Origin: Deltaproteobacteria bacterium
GTDB lineage: Bacteria > Myxococcota_A > UBA9160 > SMWR01
NCBI GenBank assembly: GCA_019313605.1
Contig: JAFDAW010000020.1
Coordinates: 1 to 16,704, forward strand
Length of the DNA: 16,704 nt
Direction of reading: 5' to 3'
Made by a program: the position numbers and the translations under genes. Below, in pieces: positions 7,662 through 14,188 of this stretch. Under the pieces are notes generated by a model. That model had not been told where the DNA came from and made no database searches. It saw only the letters and a program-made list of their open reading frames with translations. How positions within the stretch are numbered: position 1 is the stretch's first letter; each line of letters starts with the position of its first letter.

Positions 7662-7698
7662 ATAGTAACGCTTTCCGTTAATACTGTCAAGCGTTACT
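7662..7698 (-). promoter_or_regulatory. higBA promoter embedded in a perfect inverted-repeat operator
   Basis: On the minus strand TTGACA (7690-7685) is followed after exactly 17 bp by TACTAT (7667-7662), a near-consensus sigma-70 promoter. A perfect 10-bp inverted repeat, AGTAACGCTT (7664-7673) and AAGCGTTACT (7689-7698), covers both boxes. This is the expected layout for autorepression by HigA or the HigBA complex. Transcription should begin about 7656-7654, within 1-3 nt of the higB GTG. Confidence 0.85.
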
Positions 7699-7878
7699 AA
7701 TACGGCCGCTTCAGTTTAGGTTCACATTTAAAGTGCAACACGCACTAGGCCGCATCGAATCAGCCTTCCAGATGGTCAGAGTGATCTGGTTTTCTCGGCC
7801 TGGCATGCGGCCATTCCCGAAACGTTAGGCGCCCGCGCGTGACTAAAGTGACTGGATCGGCGTGTCGATTCCATCTGA
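7699..7878. other. Intergenic region with weak hairpins and an attC-like right end
   Basis: This 180-bp stretch between the higBA operator and the membrane-protein start holds no gene that I can support. It has AGTGC/GCACT (7732-7746) and CCAGAT (7768-7773) pairing with ATCTGG (7784-7789) followed by TTTT, a weak terminator-like element. GTTAGGC at 7824-7830 fits the integron R' box GTTRRRY and is preceded by GCGGCCATTCCCGAAAC. No clear promoter for the membrane protein was found. Confidence 0.35.
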
Positions 7879-8433
7879 ATGGACGAGCAAGTACCCATTG
7901 AGCGCGCCTTCTTTCGGGAAGCCGAAGACGGCACCACCGTCTTCTTCCCGTGGGGGTTGGCTCATCGCGGATACCGGCTGACGGACGAGGGCGCGAAGGA
8001 GAAGGCATCTCGTGCAGCGTCGTACTTGCTGGGCTCCGTGATCGGAATCGGCACATGGACCGCCTACGAGCTCCAGCCGATCTTCGAATCCGAGGGGGCG
8101 GACCTCGCGGAGACCCTCAACGCTCTCGCGGCGCCTGGAGCCGTCCTGCTGCTCGCTCTCGTATCGTACGGGCTGTGGATCTCGCGGTTCGTCGAACAAT
8201 TTCCGGATAGCGATCTCAAGGTTTCCCGCGAGGAACGACTGCGCGAGGCTTCCGATGCAATCGAGCCGCGGAAGGTCGCGCTGATAGGAGTAATCACTTG
8301 CGGCCTGAGTGCTCTCCTGATTTGGATTCAACCCCAGACCTGGTGGCTCGGATTGCTCGGGCTAGCCCTTGGTATGGGTGCACTCTTCTGGAGTTCGCTT
8401 CTCAAGCGCGCTGGATCCGACCCGCTGGCCTAG
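7879..8433 (+). CDS. Small integral membrane protein of unknown function
   Basis: A 184-residue protein I cannot assign to a named family. It opens with a cytosolic-looking segment that includes TVFFPWGLAHRGYRLTDEG (about 19-37); an FFPWG...RGY motif of this kind is reminiscent of uncharacterised membrane proteins in other bacteria. Hydrophobic segments lie at about 47-64, 83-103, 133-149 and 152-173, giving up to four membrane spans. A charged loop (about 108-131) separates the two halves. ATG 7879 has no good ribosome-binding site, so the start is less certain than the reading frame. The gene has no obvious functional link to its neighbours. Confidence 0.75.
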   Translation: MDEQVPIERAFFREAEDGTTVFFPWGLAHRGYRLTDEGAKEKASRAASYLLGSVIGIGTWTAYELQPIFESEGADLAETLNALAAPGAVLLLALVSYGLWISRFVEQFPDSDLKVSREERLREASDAIEPRKVALIGVITCGLSALLIWIQPQTWWLGLLGLALGMGALFWSSLLKRAGSDPLA

Positions 8434-8438
8434 CAGCC

Positions 8439-8450
8439 GCCTGATCAGGC
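8439..8450. promoter_or_regulatory. 12-bp perfect palindrome
   Basis: GCCTGATCAGGC reads identically on both strands and lies 5 bp after the stop of the membrane-protein gene and 117 bp before the crotonase start. It could be a dimeric regulator site; no function is shown. Confidence 0.3.
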
Positions 8451-8477
8451 ACCCATTATTCAGGCCCATTCGATCCA

Positions 8478-8532
8478 TGATACGATCTGACAGCAAGCGC
8501 TCCTGCCCCGAAGCCAACAGTTGGCCTGTTGG
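8478..8532 (+). promoter_or_regulatory. Candidate crotonase promoter and 5' hairpin
   Basis: TGATACGAT (8478-8486) resembles an extended -10 box, with no convincing -35 upstream. Between it and the start codon, CCAACAG (8514-8520), loop TTGGC, CTGTTGG (8526-8532) is a perfect 7-bp stem in what would be the leader. Both are weak, sequence-only calls. Confidence 0.25.
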
Positions 8533-8566
8533 TTACAGCCGAGCGCCCAGGCGCCAGGAGGATCCC

Positions 8567-9364
8567 ATGTCCGACCGGGTTTCCATTTCAATCGACAGCG
8601 AAGGGATCGCTGATGTCCGATTGAATCGGCCGGACAAGATGAATGCCTGCGATCTCGAGATGATCGAAGCGCTCAGCACTGTGGGAAGCGCGCTCGCGAA
8701 GGACCACTCGCTTCGCGCCGTGGTCCTATCCGGTGAGGGCCAGGCCTTTTGCGCCGGGCTGGATATCACGCTGTTTTCCAAGTTCGAGAGCAACGTGGAT
8801 GGGCTGCTCGAACGAGACACCGAGAGCCCCGCGAACTTCGTGCAACGCGCGGCCTGGGTCTGGACGGAGCTGCCGGTTCCCGTGATCGCGGCAGTTCACG
8901 GGGTCGCCTTCGGTGCGGGATTTCAAATCGCATTGGCCGCGGACATTCGCTTCGTCGCGCCGGACGCGAGGTTCTCGGCGATGGAAATCAAGTGGGGCCT
9001 GATCCCGGACATGACGGGCGCCGTTTCACTACAGAGCCTGGTCGGGATCGACGTCGCGAAGGAGCTCGTCTTCACCGGCCGAATCGTTTTCGGCACTGAA
9101 GCGCGCGAGCTCGGATTGGCCACACACGTGAGCAAAACGCCGAGGGATCAAGCCTTCGAACTCGCGCGCGATATGGCCCGGCGGTCGCCAGACGCAATTC
9201 GCGCCGCAAAGCAGCTGCTCGGAGAATCCGATCCGGGCGCGATCGAAGAGCGCCTCGAACGCGAGGCGCGACTCCAGCGACCGCTGATCGGCGGCCCCAA
9301 TCAGATCGAAGCGGTCCGCGCGAATCTGGAACGGCGCGCACCCCAATTCGAAGACCCAAAATAG
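8567..9364 (+). CDS. Crotonase-fold enoyl-CoA hydratase/isomerase family protein
   Basis: A 265-residue cytosolic crotonase. The oxyanion-hole segments are present: AFCAGLD (60-66) and HGVAFGAGFQIA (111-122). Of the two hydratase glutamates, the one corresponding to rat Glu144 is Gln120 here (GAGFQIA in place of GGGxE). The one corresponding to Glu164 is kept as Glu140 (SAMEIKWG). Asp148 (IPDMTG) sits where dienoyl-CoA isomerases have a catalytic Asp. The pattern argues against a classical hydratase and for an isomerase or another crotonase activity. ATG 8567 was chosen because AGGAGGATCCC precedes it and the next residues are a normal family N-terminus; the longer frame from 8369 overlaps the previous gene. 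Confidence 0.88.
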   Translation: MSDRVSISIDSEGIADVRLNRPDKMNACDLEMIEALSTVGSALAKDHSLRAVVLSGEGQAFCAGLDITLFSKFESNVDGLLERDTESPANFVQRAAWVWTELPVPVIAAVHGVAFGAGFQIALAADIRFVAPDARFSAMEIKWGLIPDMTGAVSLQSLVGIDVAKELVFTGRIVFGTEARELGLATHVSKTPRDQAFELARDMARRSPDAIRAAKQLLGESDPGAIEERLEREARLQRPLIGGPNQIEAVRANLERRAPQFEDPK

Positions 9365-9445
9365 CTGGCTGACACGCAACCGCGGATACGACCCCACTGC
9401 TTGATTTGGGTAGGATCCCACGACACGAACGACTCTCGGAAGATC

Positions 9446-10561
9446 ATGATGCAAACACTGAAAGACATTTTCTTGCTCGCAACAGCTGCGCTGGCGTTCG
9501 CGCTACCGGGCTGCACAGGAGCTTCCCGCTCCGATCCGCCCCTCGTCGAGCCCGTCGCGAAGCCGGTCACACCGGAACTCGCGGTCGAGCACACGCCAAC
9601 GCTCACGATCGAGAATGCAGCCTACGAAGAAGCCGCCGCGTACTCCGCAAGCCACGGTGGCCTGGCTCTGGTCGTGATCGAGGGAGACCGCGTCGCACTG
9701 GCAATCGGCCAGAACGGCCATGAACTCGACGAAGCCCATCCGCTACACGGCGCGAGCGAGAGTTTCTGGGGCCCCGCCACTGTGGCCGCCGATAACGAAG
9801 CCCTGCTCGACCTCGACGAGCCGGTCGCATTCACGATCGAAGAGTGGGAGGACGTGCGCTGGAAAAGCGACATGCGCATTCGCCAATTACTCCACTACAC
9901 GAGCGGCCTGGAATCCGGCGTCTACCCCCTGCTGCGAGAAAAGCCCGCCAACCAATACGAGCGCGCGCTCACCCTCGAGATGGTCGCGGCACCGGGTGAG
10001 CGCTTCCAGGTGGGTCCCAGCCACCTCGCTGTGTTGGGTGAAGTGCTGCGCCGCAAGCTCGCGCCCAAGGGAATCGACCCGCTCAGCTACCTCGAGACGC
10101 AGATCCTCGACCCGATCGGGTTGGAGATCGAGAGCTGGGAGCGTGACGCAGCCGGCAATCCCGATCTCGCAAACGGGGCGCGAATGACGGCCAGCGAGTG
10201 GGTGAAATTCGGCATCTTGATCAGAGACCTGGGGTCTTGGAACGGAGAACCCGTGCTCGACGCGGCGGGTATCGAAGCGTGTCTCGAGCCCAGCGAAATT
10301 CAACCGAGCTTCGGCCTCACCTTCTGGTTGAATACCCGCGAGCCCTCCGCAGCAAAATCGCGAGCATCCACTGCGGATCCATCCGCCGCCCGCCCCGAAG
10401 AACGGGGAGATATCGTCATGGCGGCTGGCGCGGGCAACCAGCGTTTGTATGTGATCCGTTCGCTGAACCTCGTGGTCGCGCGTTTCGGCAATGACGGTCG
10501 GGATTGGCGAGACCCGGTGTTTCTGGATCTGATCACCGCAGCCGCTGCATCCGACCTCTGA
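9446..10561 (+). CDS. Lipoprotein with beta-lactamase/PBP-like fold, catalytic motifs lost
   Basis: A 371-residue lipoprotein: the signal MMQTLKDIFLLATAALAF leads to the lipobox ALPGC (Cys23). The body aligns with the class C beta-lactamase/CubicO serine-hydrolase family: IRQLLHYTSGL, PGERFQVGPSHLAVLGEVL, ILDPIGL, and the late AAGAGNQRLYVI...LVVARFG strand. The expected active-site SxxK position reads GASESF (102-107), giving Gly and Glu for the nucleophile Ser and the Lys. The YxN position reads VGP. It is therefore probably a pseudoenzyme that binds peptidoglycan or another ligand, or a scaffold. GGAAG precedes two adjacent ATGs (9446 and 9449); either could be used. A TTG at 9401 in the same frame would hide the signal peptide. 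Confidence 0.85.
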   Translation: MMQTLKDIFLLATAALAFALPGCTGASRSDPPLVEPVAKPVTPELAVEHTPTLTIENAAYEEAAAYSASHGGLALVVIEGDRVALAIGQNGHELDEAHPLHGASESFWGPATVAADNEALLDLDEPVAFTIEEWEDVRWKSDMRIRQLLHYTSGLESGVYPLLREKPANQYERALTLEMVAAPGERFQVGPSHLAVLGEVLRRKLAPKGIDPLSYLETQILDPIGLEIESWERDAAGNPDLANGARMTASEWVKFGILIRDLGSWNGEPVLDAAGIEACLEPSEIQPSFGLTFWLNTREPSAAKSRASTADPSAARPEERGDIVMAAGAGNQRLYVIRSLNLVVARFGNDGRDWRDPVFLDLITAAAASDL

Positions 10562-10579
10562 GTCGCCGGGATCGAAGGC

Positions 10580-10609
10580 GGGCGACGGCGACCCACCTCG
10601 CCGCCGCCC
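10580..10609. terminator. Hairpin between convergent genes
   Basis: GGGCGACGGCGA (10580-10591) and TCGCCGCCGCCC (10598-10609) pair over 11 of 12 positions with a 6-nt loop. The hairpin sits between the convergent lipoprotein and zinc-finger genes. It is GC-rich and lacks a T-run, so it is a possible bidirectional terminator only. Confidence 0.4.
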
Positions 10610-10666
10610 AGTTCGTGAGCCGTCAAGCCGCCTGACCAGCCGCGGCCACTCGCTGACTTCCCCCGA

Positions 10667-11095
10667 TCATCCGCCGAAGAAGATCCAGCCAAACTCACCA
10701 AAGTGGACTGCTATTTCGAGCTGCCGGTAGGGAACCCGGTGTCGAGCGTTGACGTGATCGTAGAGTCCGGTTCGTGCGCTGAAGTAGCGATCACACGGCC
10801 TGCAGTAGTAATCGACGTAGTGCTTCTGGTGTCCGCGCCGCTTCCCGTGCTTCCAATGCTTGCGGAAGGCCTTGTGGTGGCGCTTATGGGAGGCGTGGTG
10901 GTGGCTCTTGTGGGAGGCATTCCAATGACGCGCGTCATCGGATTGCGACCAGTAACCGTCGGAAGTGCGATGGCGGTCGTAGTCGTAATCGCGGGAGCCC
11001 GCCCACGCGGCACTGGGAGCGAACAGCAGCATCGCGAGGAACGCGATGATCGCGCCGGAGAGCCATTTCGGTTGTGCCTGAGCGTTTCGGGTCAT
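10667..11095 (-). CDS. Predicted secreted His-rich protein with a C2H2 zinc finger
   Basis: A 142-residue protein of no family I recognise. The signal peptide (1-32) has a hydrophobic core (11-27) and ends SAAWA. A strongly basic, His-rich segment follows (about 57-92, with KSHHHASHKRHHK). Then comes a textbook C2H2 finger: Cys98-x2-Cys101-x12-His114-x4-His119, with the structural Phe105 and Leu111 exactly where classical fingers have them. The conserved-looking tail is VPYRQLEIAVHFGEFGWIFFGG. GGAGG lies 5-7 nt before ATG 11095, so the start is secure. A metal-binding envelope protein is the natural reading, but that is inference. If the hydrophobic segment is not a cleaved signal, it would be membrane-anchored. 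The gene is divergent from the methyltransferase and convergent with the lipoprotein gene. Confidence 0.85.
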   Translation of the reverse strand: MTRNAQAQPKWLSGAIIAFLAMLLFAPSAAWAGSRDYDYDRHRTSDGYWSQSDDARHWNASHKSHHHASHKRHHKAFRKHWKHGKRRGHQKHYVDYYCRPCDRYFSARTGLYDHVNARHRVPYRQLEIAVHFGEFGWIFFGG

Positions 11096-11155
11096 TACAA
11101 TTCCTCCTACTTGTGGACCTGCCCGTTTGACGCCGCGATTCTGGAAAAATTCAGC

Positions 11156-11185
11156 AGATCAGGAACCGGCAGGTCATTGAGTCAA
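11156..11185 (-). promoter_or_regulatory. Candidate promoter of the zinc-finger gene
   Basis: On the minus strand TTGACT (11185-11180) and TGATCT (11161-11156) are separated by 18 bp and lie about 60 bp upstream of the ATG. The -35 box is good and the -10 box is poor. Confidence 0.3.
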
Positions 11186-11245
11186 GCCACGTTCTGAGCG
11201 AGGATGCCCATTCGTACGGTTCGAAAAGGAGGCGGGTGAAACCAG

Positions 11246-12100
11246 ATGGCGCGAAAGCAGAAGCAGAAAAGTTCGAAACGGCGAGCGGCGAAGACCGTGA
11301 AACTCGCGAGGACCGCAGACAAGCACGACCTCTACCAGCGGGCCGTTCAGGAACCCGACGCGGACATCCCGCTGATCCAGAAAGTCTTCCGCAATCAATT
11401 TGCGCGTCCCGCGCGAACACTCCGCGAAGATTTCTGCGGGACCGCGCTGTTGGCCTGCCGGTGGGTGCAGCGGTCGAGCGAGCACCGCGCATGGGGGATC
11501 GACCTCGACCCCGATCCGCTCGAGTGGGGGCGCGAGCACAATGTCGGCAAACTGAAAGACGACCAGGCCTCCCGGGTGAAGCTGATCGAAGGGGATGTGC
11601 TCGACATCGGACACGAAAGTGTCGACGTCACGGTCGCCTTCAATTTCTCTTATTTCCTGTTCAAGGAGCGCGCGTCACTGCTGAATTATCTCAAGTGCGC
11701 ATACGCGACGTTGAATTCCGAAGGAGTGCTGATCCTCGACGCCTACGGCGGCGCAGACGCCCAGCGCACCAGCGAAGAGACGCGTGAAGTGGATGACGAC
11801 TTCGACTACATCTGGGATCAGCACCGCTTCGATCCGATCCACAACGATGTCACCAACTTCATCCACTTCCAGTTTTCGGACGGCAGCCAAATGAAGCGAG
11901 CGTTTCGCTACGACTGGAGACTCTGGTCGATTCCGGAGATCCGCGAACTCCTGCAGGAGGCCGGCTTCGCCAGGTCAGAGGTCTATTGGGAAGGAACAGA
12001 CCGCGAAACCGGCGAGGGCAATGACATCTTTAGCCCGCGAGAGCAGGCGCCCGATGATCCGGCCTGGATTTGTTACATCGCGGGGTACCGGCAGCCCTAG
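11246..12100 (+). CDS. Class I SAM-dependent methyltransferase
   Basis: A 284-residue cytosolic protein with a very basic N-terminus (ARKQKQKSSKRRAAK). The Rossmann-type SAM-binding core is visible: motif I as LREDFCGTALLACRWV (59-74), the acidic post-I loop GIDLDPDPLEWG (84-95), an acidic-adenine loop LIEGDVLDI (113-121), and motif IV as VAFNFSYFLF (130-139). The substrate is unknown; the EDFCGTA form marks a conserved but uncharacterised methyltransferase group. The GGAGG at 11228-11232 is unusually far (13 nt) from ATG 11246, yet no closer in-frame start exists. Its TAG stop codon lies inside the left end of the downstream palindromic element. Confidence 0.85.
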   Translation: MARKQKQKSSKRRAAKTVKLARTADKHDLYQRAVQEPDADIPLIQKVFRNQFARPARTLREDFCGTALLACRWVQRSSEHRAWGIDLDPDPLEWGREHNVGKLKDDQASRVKLIEGDVLDIGHESVDVTVAFNFSYFLFKERASLLNYLKCAYATLNSEGVLILDAYGGADAQRTSEETREVDDDFDYIWDQHRFDPIHNDVTNFIHFQFSDGSQMKRAFRYDWRLWSIPEIRELLQEAGFARSEVYWEGTDRETGEGNDIFSPREQAPDDPAWICYIAGYRQP

Positions 12101-12281
12101 CCCGCATTATTCATGATCCCTCGTCGCGAGGGCGCAGAGCGTTCCGGAGATTTGCGGCCCCCGGACTGGAGGTCGCCGAAGGCGTACCTGAAGCCCGTCG
12201 AGGCGGCCGGAGGGAGGAGGTCGCGAAGATCCGGTGCGATCTGCGTCCGCAGCAGAGGGTTTCATGAATAGTGCGGGCTAG
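12097..12281. mobile_element. 185-bp MITE-like imperfect palindrome
   Basis: The ends are inverted repeats: CTAGCCCGCATTATTCATGA (12097-12116) and, on the other strand from 12281, the same 20-mer with one mismatch. Beyond these the two halves stay similar for about another 40 nt when one is reverse-complemented (CCCTC, GCAGA, CCGGA and GCG blocks), so the whole element can fold into a long hairpin. A local CCCTCG/CGAGGG stem lies at 12118-12132. It encodes no transposase. CTAG at both tips could include a TA target duplication. The element sits between the convergent methyltransferase and mlaC genes and overlaps the methyltransferase stop codon, so it may also act as a bidirectional terminator. 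Confidence 0.75.
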
Positions 12282-12301
12282 AGGTCTGAACAACCCGGTG
12301 G

Positions 12302-12988
12302 CTACTTGGCCGACGTTTCGTCGACCACCATCCCCGCGGCGTTCTTTTCCCTGAGTTTCTCCAGCAGCAGCTGGGGCCCGCCGGTGCTCACGATCGATTT
12401 GAACTGGTCGCGGTAGTTCGAAACCATGCTGATGCCCTCGATCACGACGTCGATCACCCGCCAGCCCGCTCCTTGTTTCCGCAATCGGTAGTCGACCAAC
12501 GCGCCCTCGAACTCGCCGCCGAGGATCTTCGTCTGAATCACGACGTCGCCCCGCGGCTCCTCGCGCTCTCCGATGATTTCCACTTCCTGCTGGTCGTAGC
12601 GCTCGATCCGGCTGCCGTAGCTGTTCGTCAGGTATTGCTTGAATTCTTCGACGTACTCCGCCTTCTGGTTCTCGGAGAACCGCTTCCAATTTCGGGCGAG
12701 TACCAGACGGGACATCACGTAGAGATCGAAGCGCCCGTAGACGATCTTCTCTAGTGAGCGAATTCGCTCCTCGGTCGGGACGGATTTATCGCGAAGCACA
12801 GCGAGAACTTCGTCGACGGTTTCGGATACGACGGCGCGTGCGCCCGCCTCGGATTCGGTCATGGCGCGAGCGCCCGGTGCGGCGAAGCCGCTCGCCAGGG
12901 CAACGAGCACCACCGTGGCTGTGCGCGCAAGCCGTAACAGCCCCTGCGTCCGTCGTTCAGTCGTCGATGTAATAGAGGTCTTCATCAT
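12302..12988 (-). CDS. mlaC: MlaC periplasmic phospholipid-binding protein
   Basis: A 228-residue MlaC/Ttg2D protein that ferries phospholipid through the periplasm between MlaA and the MlaFED complex. A long signal region (1-42, hydrophobic core about 24-38, ending ARA) is followed by the family sequence: VYGRFDLYVMSRLVLARNWKRFSENQKAEYVEEF, LTNSYGSRIERY, and WRVIDVVIEGISMVSNYRDQF. The start ATG lies inside the 3' end of mlaA with a 32-nt overlap. A downstream start would destroy the signal peptide, so the overlap looks real and suggests coupled translation. It is the last gene of the operon; the palindromic element begins 20 bp after its stop. Confidence 0.94.
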   Translation of the reverse strand: MMKTSITSTTERRTQGLLRLARTATVVLVALASGFAAPGARAMTESEAGARAVVSETVDEVLAVLRDKSVPTEERIRSLEKIVYGRFDLYVMSRLVLARNWKRFSENQKAEYVEEFKQYLTNSYGSRIERYDQQEVEIIGEREEPRGDVVIQTKILGGEFEGALVDYRLRKQGAGWRVIDVVIEGISMVSNYRDQFKSIVSTGGPQLLLEKLREKNAAGMVVDETSAK

Positions 12989-13715
12989 CCGTCTCGTCTT
13001 CCTTCTGGTCCCGCACCTGGTTTTCGCGGTAACTCAAATAGGCGTTTCGTACCGCTACATAATAGTCCAGAGCAGCTTCGCGTTCCGCCGCGATCTGGTC
13101 GAGCGCGAGCGAGCGCCAATTGAGCCGGTGGCCCACGCCAATCGAAAAGCTCGCATAGATCGGTATGAACCACGGATAGACGGTCGAAAACGTATCGGCG
13201 GTCAGGCCGACGGCATCCCGCGGACTGGACGGCCCAAATATCGGCAGTACGAGATAGGGGTAGGCTGGAACCCCCCAGAAACCGAGGGTCTGGCCAAAAT
13301 CCTCCTGGTGCGCCTCGAGTCCGATATGGGTGGCGGGGTCAAAGAATCCCGCGAGTCCGATGGTGGAATTGACCAGGAAACGAGCGAGGTCTTCGACGGC
13401 CGACACGGGTTTGAATTGCAGCAGCGCGTTCCCGAAATGAATCGGAATCCTGGAATTTTCGAAGAATCGGCTAATCGAGCGCTCCACGGGATCGGGGAGG
13501 ACGAAATCCATGCCCTTCGCGACGGGTTCGATGACCCAGTGATCCAGGCTCTCGTTGAATTTGAAGGTTCCGCGATTCATCCGCTCCCAGGGGTCCGAAG
13601 GATCGCGAGGGCCGGCGATGGGCGCACAGGAGATCCCTGCGATGAGTGCCGTAGAAATCACGGCCGCTGCGGCGCGGCGCGTTCGCGGTGCCGGATCCCT
13701 CCCGCAAGGCCTCAT
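12957..13715 (-). CDS. mlaA: MlaA (VacJ) outer-membrane lipoprotein
   Basis: A 252-residue lipoprotein that removes misplaced phospholipid from the outer leaflet of the outer membrane. The lipobox is IAGISC (Cys30). Diagnostic blocks follow: DPWERMNRGTFKFNESLD, LARFLVNSTIGLAGFFDPA, EDFGQTLGFWGVPAYPYLVLPIFGPSSPRDAVG. The C-terminus is strongly acidic (KEDETDDEDLYYIDD). The start ATG is 2 nt after the mlaD stop, with TGAGG overlapping the junction. E. coli keeps mlaA elsewhere on the chromosome; here it is between mlaD and mlaC, an order known from other proteobacteria. Confidence 0.95.
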   Translation of the reverse strand: MRPCGRDPAPRTRRAAAAVISTALIAGISCAPIAGPRDPSDPWERMNRGTFKFNESLDHWVIEPVAKGMDFVLPDPVERSISRFFENSRIPIHFGNALLQFKPVSAVEDLARFLVNSTIGLAGFFDPATHIGLEAHQEDFGQTLGFWGVPAYPYLVLPIFGPSSPRDAVGLTADTFSTVYPWFIPIYASFSIGVGHRLNWRSLALDQIAAEREAALDYYVAVRNAYLSYRENQVRDQKEDETDDEDLYYIDD

Positions 13716-13717
13716 CC

Positions 13718-14176
13718 TCAGTCCCCCTCCAAACCCGTGTCGTTCACGAACTTCCCGACCAGGCTTTCGATCGACAGTGCAGATACTGTTCGGTCGATCT
13801 CGTCGCCGGATTCAAGCATTTCGTCCGAGCCGCCGGGCTCAAGAGCGATAAATTTCTCGCCGAGCAGCCCCGCCGTCTTGATCGCAGCAGAGGTCTCGAC
13901 GTCCAGCTCCAGGTTCGGATCGACATCGAGTTCGCAGCGCGCCCTGAGAATGTCATCCAATTCGATCGATACCACCTGCCCCACCCTCACGCCCGCGATC
14001 ACGACCGCGGAGCGAGGTTTGAGATCTCCCACTTCATCGAAAGTCGCGATGAGTTTGAAACCGGCGGGGCCGCTGTAGTAAAGCCCACCCAGCTCGATCG
14101 AGAGATATCCGATCGAAACGAGACCACAGAGCACGAAAATACCGACGATGAGATCGCGCAAGGGAGAGCGTTTCAT
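13718..14176 (-). CDS. mlaD: MlaD, MCE-domain phospholipid transport protein
   Basis: A 152-residue inner-membrane-anchored MCE protein whose hexamer forms the periplasmic channel on the MlaFE transporter. One membrane helix (about 8-29) precedes the MCE domain (about 38-115), with FDEVGDLKPRSAVVIAGVRVG and ETSAAIKTAGLLGEKFIALEPG. It is somewhat shorter than E. coli MlaD, mostly at the C-terminus. The ATG at 14176 is preceded by GGAGG, 8 nt upstream. It is separated from mlaE by 143 bp filled with palindromic repeats, although the rest of the operon is tightly packed. Confidence 0.95.
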   Translation of the reverse strand: MKRSPLRDLIVGIFVLCGLVSIGYLSIELGGLYYSGPAGFKLIATFDEVGDLKPRSAVVIAGVRVGQVVSIELDDILRARCELDVDPNLELDVETSAAIKTAGLLGEKFIALEPGGSDEMLESGDEIDRTVSALSIESLVGKFVNDTGLEGD

Positions 14177-14188
14177 GACAATTATTGC

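Noticed and set aside
7000..7900. Integron cassette array
   Set aside because: Only one pair of attC-like ends, in the wrong arrangement for a cassette, with no integrase and no further attC sites; kept only as a low-certainty finding.
8440..8475. Resemblance of CACCCATTATTCAGGCCC to the end of the 185-bp element
   Set aside because: Only a short partial match, with no partner inverted repeat nearby; most likely chance.
8369..8566. N-terminal extension of the crotonase frame
   Set aside because: The extra 66 residues overlap the membrane-protein gene and lack family similarity; ATG 8567 has a strong ribosome-binding site.
11236..11787. Plus-strand frame starting at GTG 11236, better spaced from the GGAGG than the methyltransferase ATG
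   Set aside because: It is a different frame with Arg/Pro-rich shadow composition; the methyltransferase frame carries the SAM-binding motifs.
12111..12689. Minus-strand open frame of 192 residues running through the palindromic element and mlaC
   Set aside because: It is out of frame with mlaC, which has full family motifs, and its composition is typical of a shadow frame.
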